NCBI RefSeq assembly: GCF_011075055.1
Contig: NC_058143.1
Location: 9,315,057-9,379,056 of the forward strand
Direction of reading: 5' to 3'
From: Mangifera indica
Lineage: Eukaryota; Streptophyta; Magnoliopsida; Sapindales; Anacardiaceae
Length of the DNA: 64,000 nt
The translations under genes were made by a program, and so were the position numbers. Every line of letters starts with the position of its first letter. Position 1 is the stretch's first letter. Below, one piece after another: positions 62,901 through 64,000 of this stretch. The notes under the pieces are model-generated. The model had not been told where the DNA came from, ran no database searches, and was given only the letters and a program-made list of their open reading frames with translations.

Positions 62901-64000
62901 CAATCTTCTTTGACATTTTAGTAGTGATTGATGTTATAATGGTAGTAAAGTTGAGTGCTTGTTTGGTATTTTATCTAAGAATAATTGTTTGATGATAAGT
63001 GTGTTAGGGCTAGGAAATTTTCGACTAAAAAGTTGTTTTTTGGTTAAGGAAAATGCTTAGCAAGTTTTTGCACTTTTCTTTTATCAGAAATCACGATGTG
63101 GTTAGTGGCCTTGGGCGTTAGATTTAAGGTTTGGGTTAAGGAAAAATCTTATATTTTTAGTTAGAAATGAATTATATGTGTTGGAAAGACCTTTCTAGGC
63201 GATTATGTGCTTGATTTGTTAACTTTAATTTGTGAAAAGGTGTCTGATTTGCATAAGTTGTGTGATGAATATGGATGAACTTCCAAACATAAAAAAACCC
63301 TAGAAAATTCCCGCCTAAGCATGACATGTTTGGTATTATTTAGCATATGAACAACCTTGGCTCTGATAAGGCTTGGACGTTACGCCTGACACCTATTATG
63401 AATAGTAATGTGCATTGCTATTCACAACCAACTTGTGCCATTATACTAATTCAAATATGTTTTTGTCTTTTTCAGATATATGGTGTTAACCATCATGTAA
63501 GTGAGTACAGATTTCACGGGACCCGTGATTTCAGGTCTAATTGACGTTCCACAAGAAAAAAGACATGGTGAGCATTATCAACAAAAAATTAACCATGACC
63601 CAACAATAAATGTTTAGGATGGCATGTTTTGAGCACTTGTATCAATTTGTCATATCAAAGATACTTTTTTTCAGTCAATATATGCAATCAACCACAAACA
63701 TTGATTTAAGGATTGTCCTCATGACTCGATCACTAACCTGTCTATAATATGATAATATTTGATCTTGTGGACAAGTGTATTCTTTGCCCACAAAACGTAA
63801 CACCCATACATCTCCTTCATTATCCTTTATTGATCATGCTTACTATTTACATTGCTCCCCTAAACACTTGAACTCCCATTGGTTCCTATTAGAGTAATGT
63901 ACTCTTTTTTGAAAACTTGTCTCTAAAATATGTCTTTCAAATAATTCTTTCAATTTTGCTTAGAATTATAAAAACCCATTACTTTTTACTTCTATCAGGT
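59657..64000. repeat. Right copy of the 4.3-kb direct repeat
   Basis: Same orientation and content as 1-4343, with three differences seen. It starts inside the hAT-like element, which is complete here, and runs past the window end. It holds no intact gene. Confidence 0.97.
60032..60871. mobile_element. hAT-like element, right copy of 376-1215
   Basis: Identical to the left copy as far as I can see, including both 8-bp flanks (GCCATAAC and GTCATAAC). The insertion therefore predates the duplication of the 4.3-kb block. Confidence 0.75.

Overview
This is a 64-kb piece of a flowering-plant nuclear genome, almost certainly a eudicot. It is AT-rich, its genes are split by GT-AG introns, and the four intact genes give complete proteins that match eudicot families end to end. 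No species can be named from the sequence. A run of exactly 500 N (18548-19047) marks a scaffold gap of unknown true size.

Layout. 1-5700: decayed transposon DNA; its first 4343 bases recur almost unchanged at 59657-64000. 5939-10510 (+): MEX1, the chloroplast envelope maltose exporter, nine coding exons, 409 aa. 11365-12185 (+): a broken, intron-free, 5'-truncated copy of a folate-biopterin transporter gene. 12737-13581 (-): the small POLD4-like subunit of DNA polymerase delta, two exons, 120 aa. 13700-24860: repeats, including a Ty3/gypsy 5' end (gag, primer-binding site, LTR edge) cut by the gap. 25454-40263 (+): a YAK1-type DYRK kinase, 17 coding exons, 901 aa, with a nest of short TRIM-like retroelements in intron 15. 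42100-49109: hAT-like and Mutator-like non-autonomous elements and a Ty1/copia fragment. 49976-54246 (+): SIG1 (SIGA), a plastid RNA polymerase sigma factor, nine exons, 507 aa. 54247-59656: decayed retroelement DNA ending in a datable hAT insertion.

The genes are independent plant transcription units, not an operon. MEX1 and SIG1 both serve the chloroplast (night-time maltose export; transcription of photosynthesis genes), and each has a CACGTG G-box upstream. POLD4 acts in nuclear replication and has TGGGCC-type elements upstream. YAK1 is a growth and stress regulatory kinase.

The most informative structures outside the genes are: the near-identical 4.3-kb direct repeat about 59.66 kb apart (recent segmental duplication or assembly artefact); hAT elements with matching 8-bp target-site duplications, one with a related unoccupied site in the same window; a 917-bp Mutator-like element with a perfect 9-bp target duplication upstream of SIG1; the TRIM nest in YAK1; and a duplicated splice donor after YAK1 exon 9. 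I found no convincing new biological system. The strongest leads are the mobile-element and splicing structures listed in the findings.
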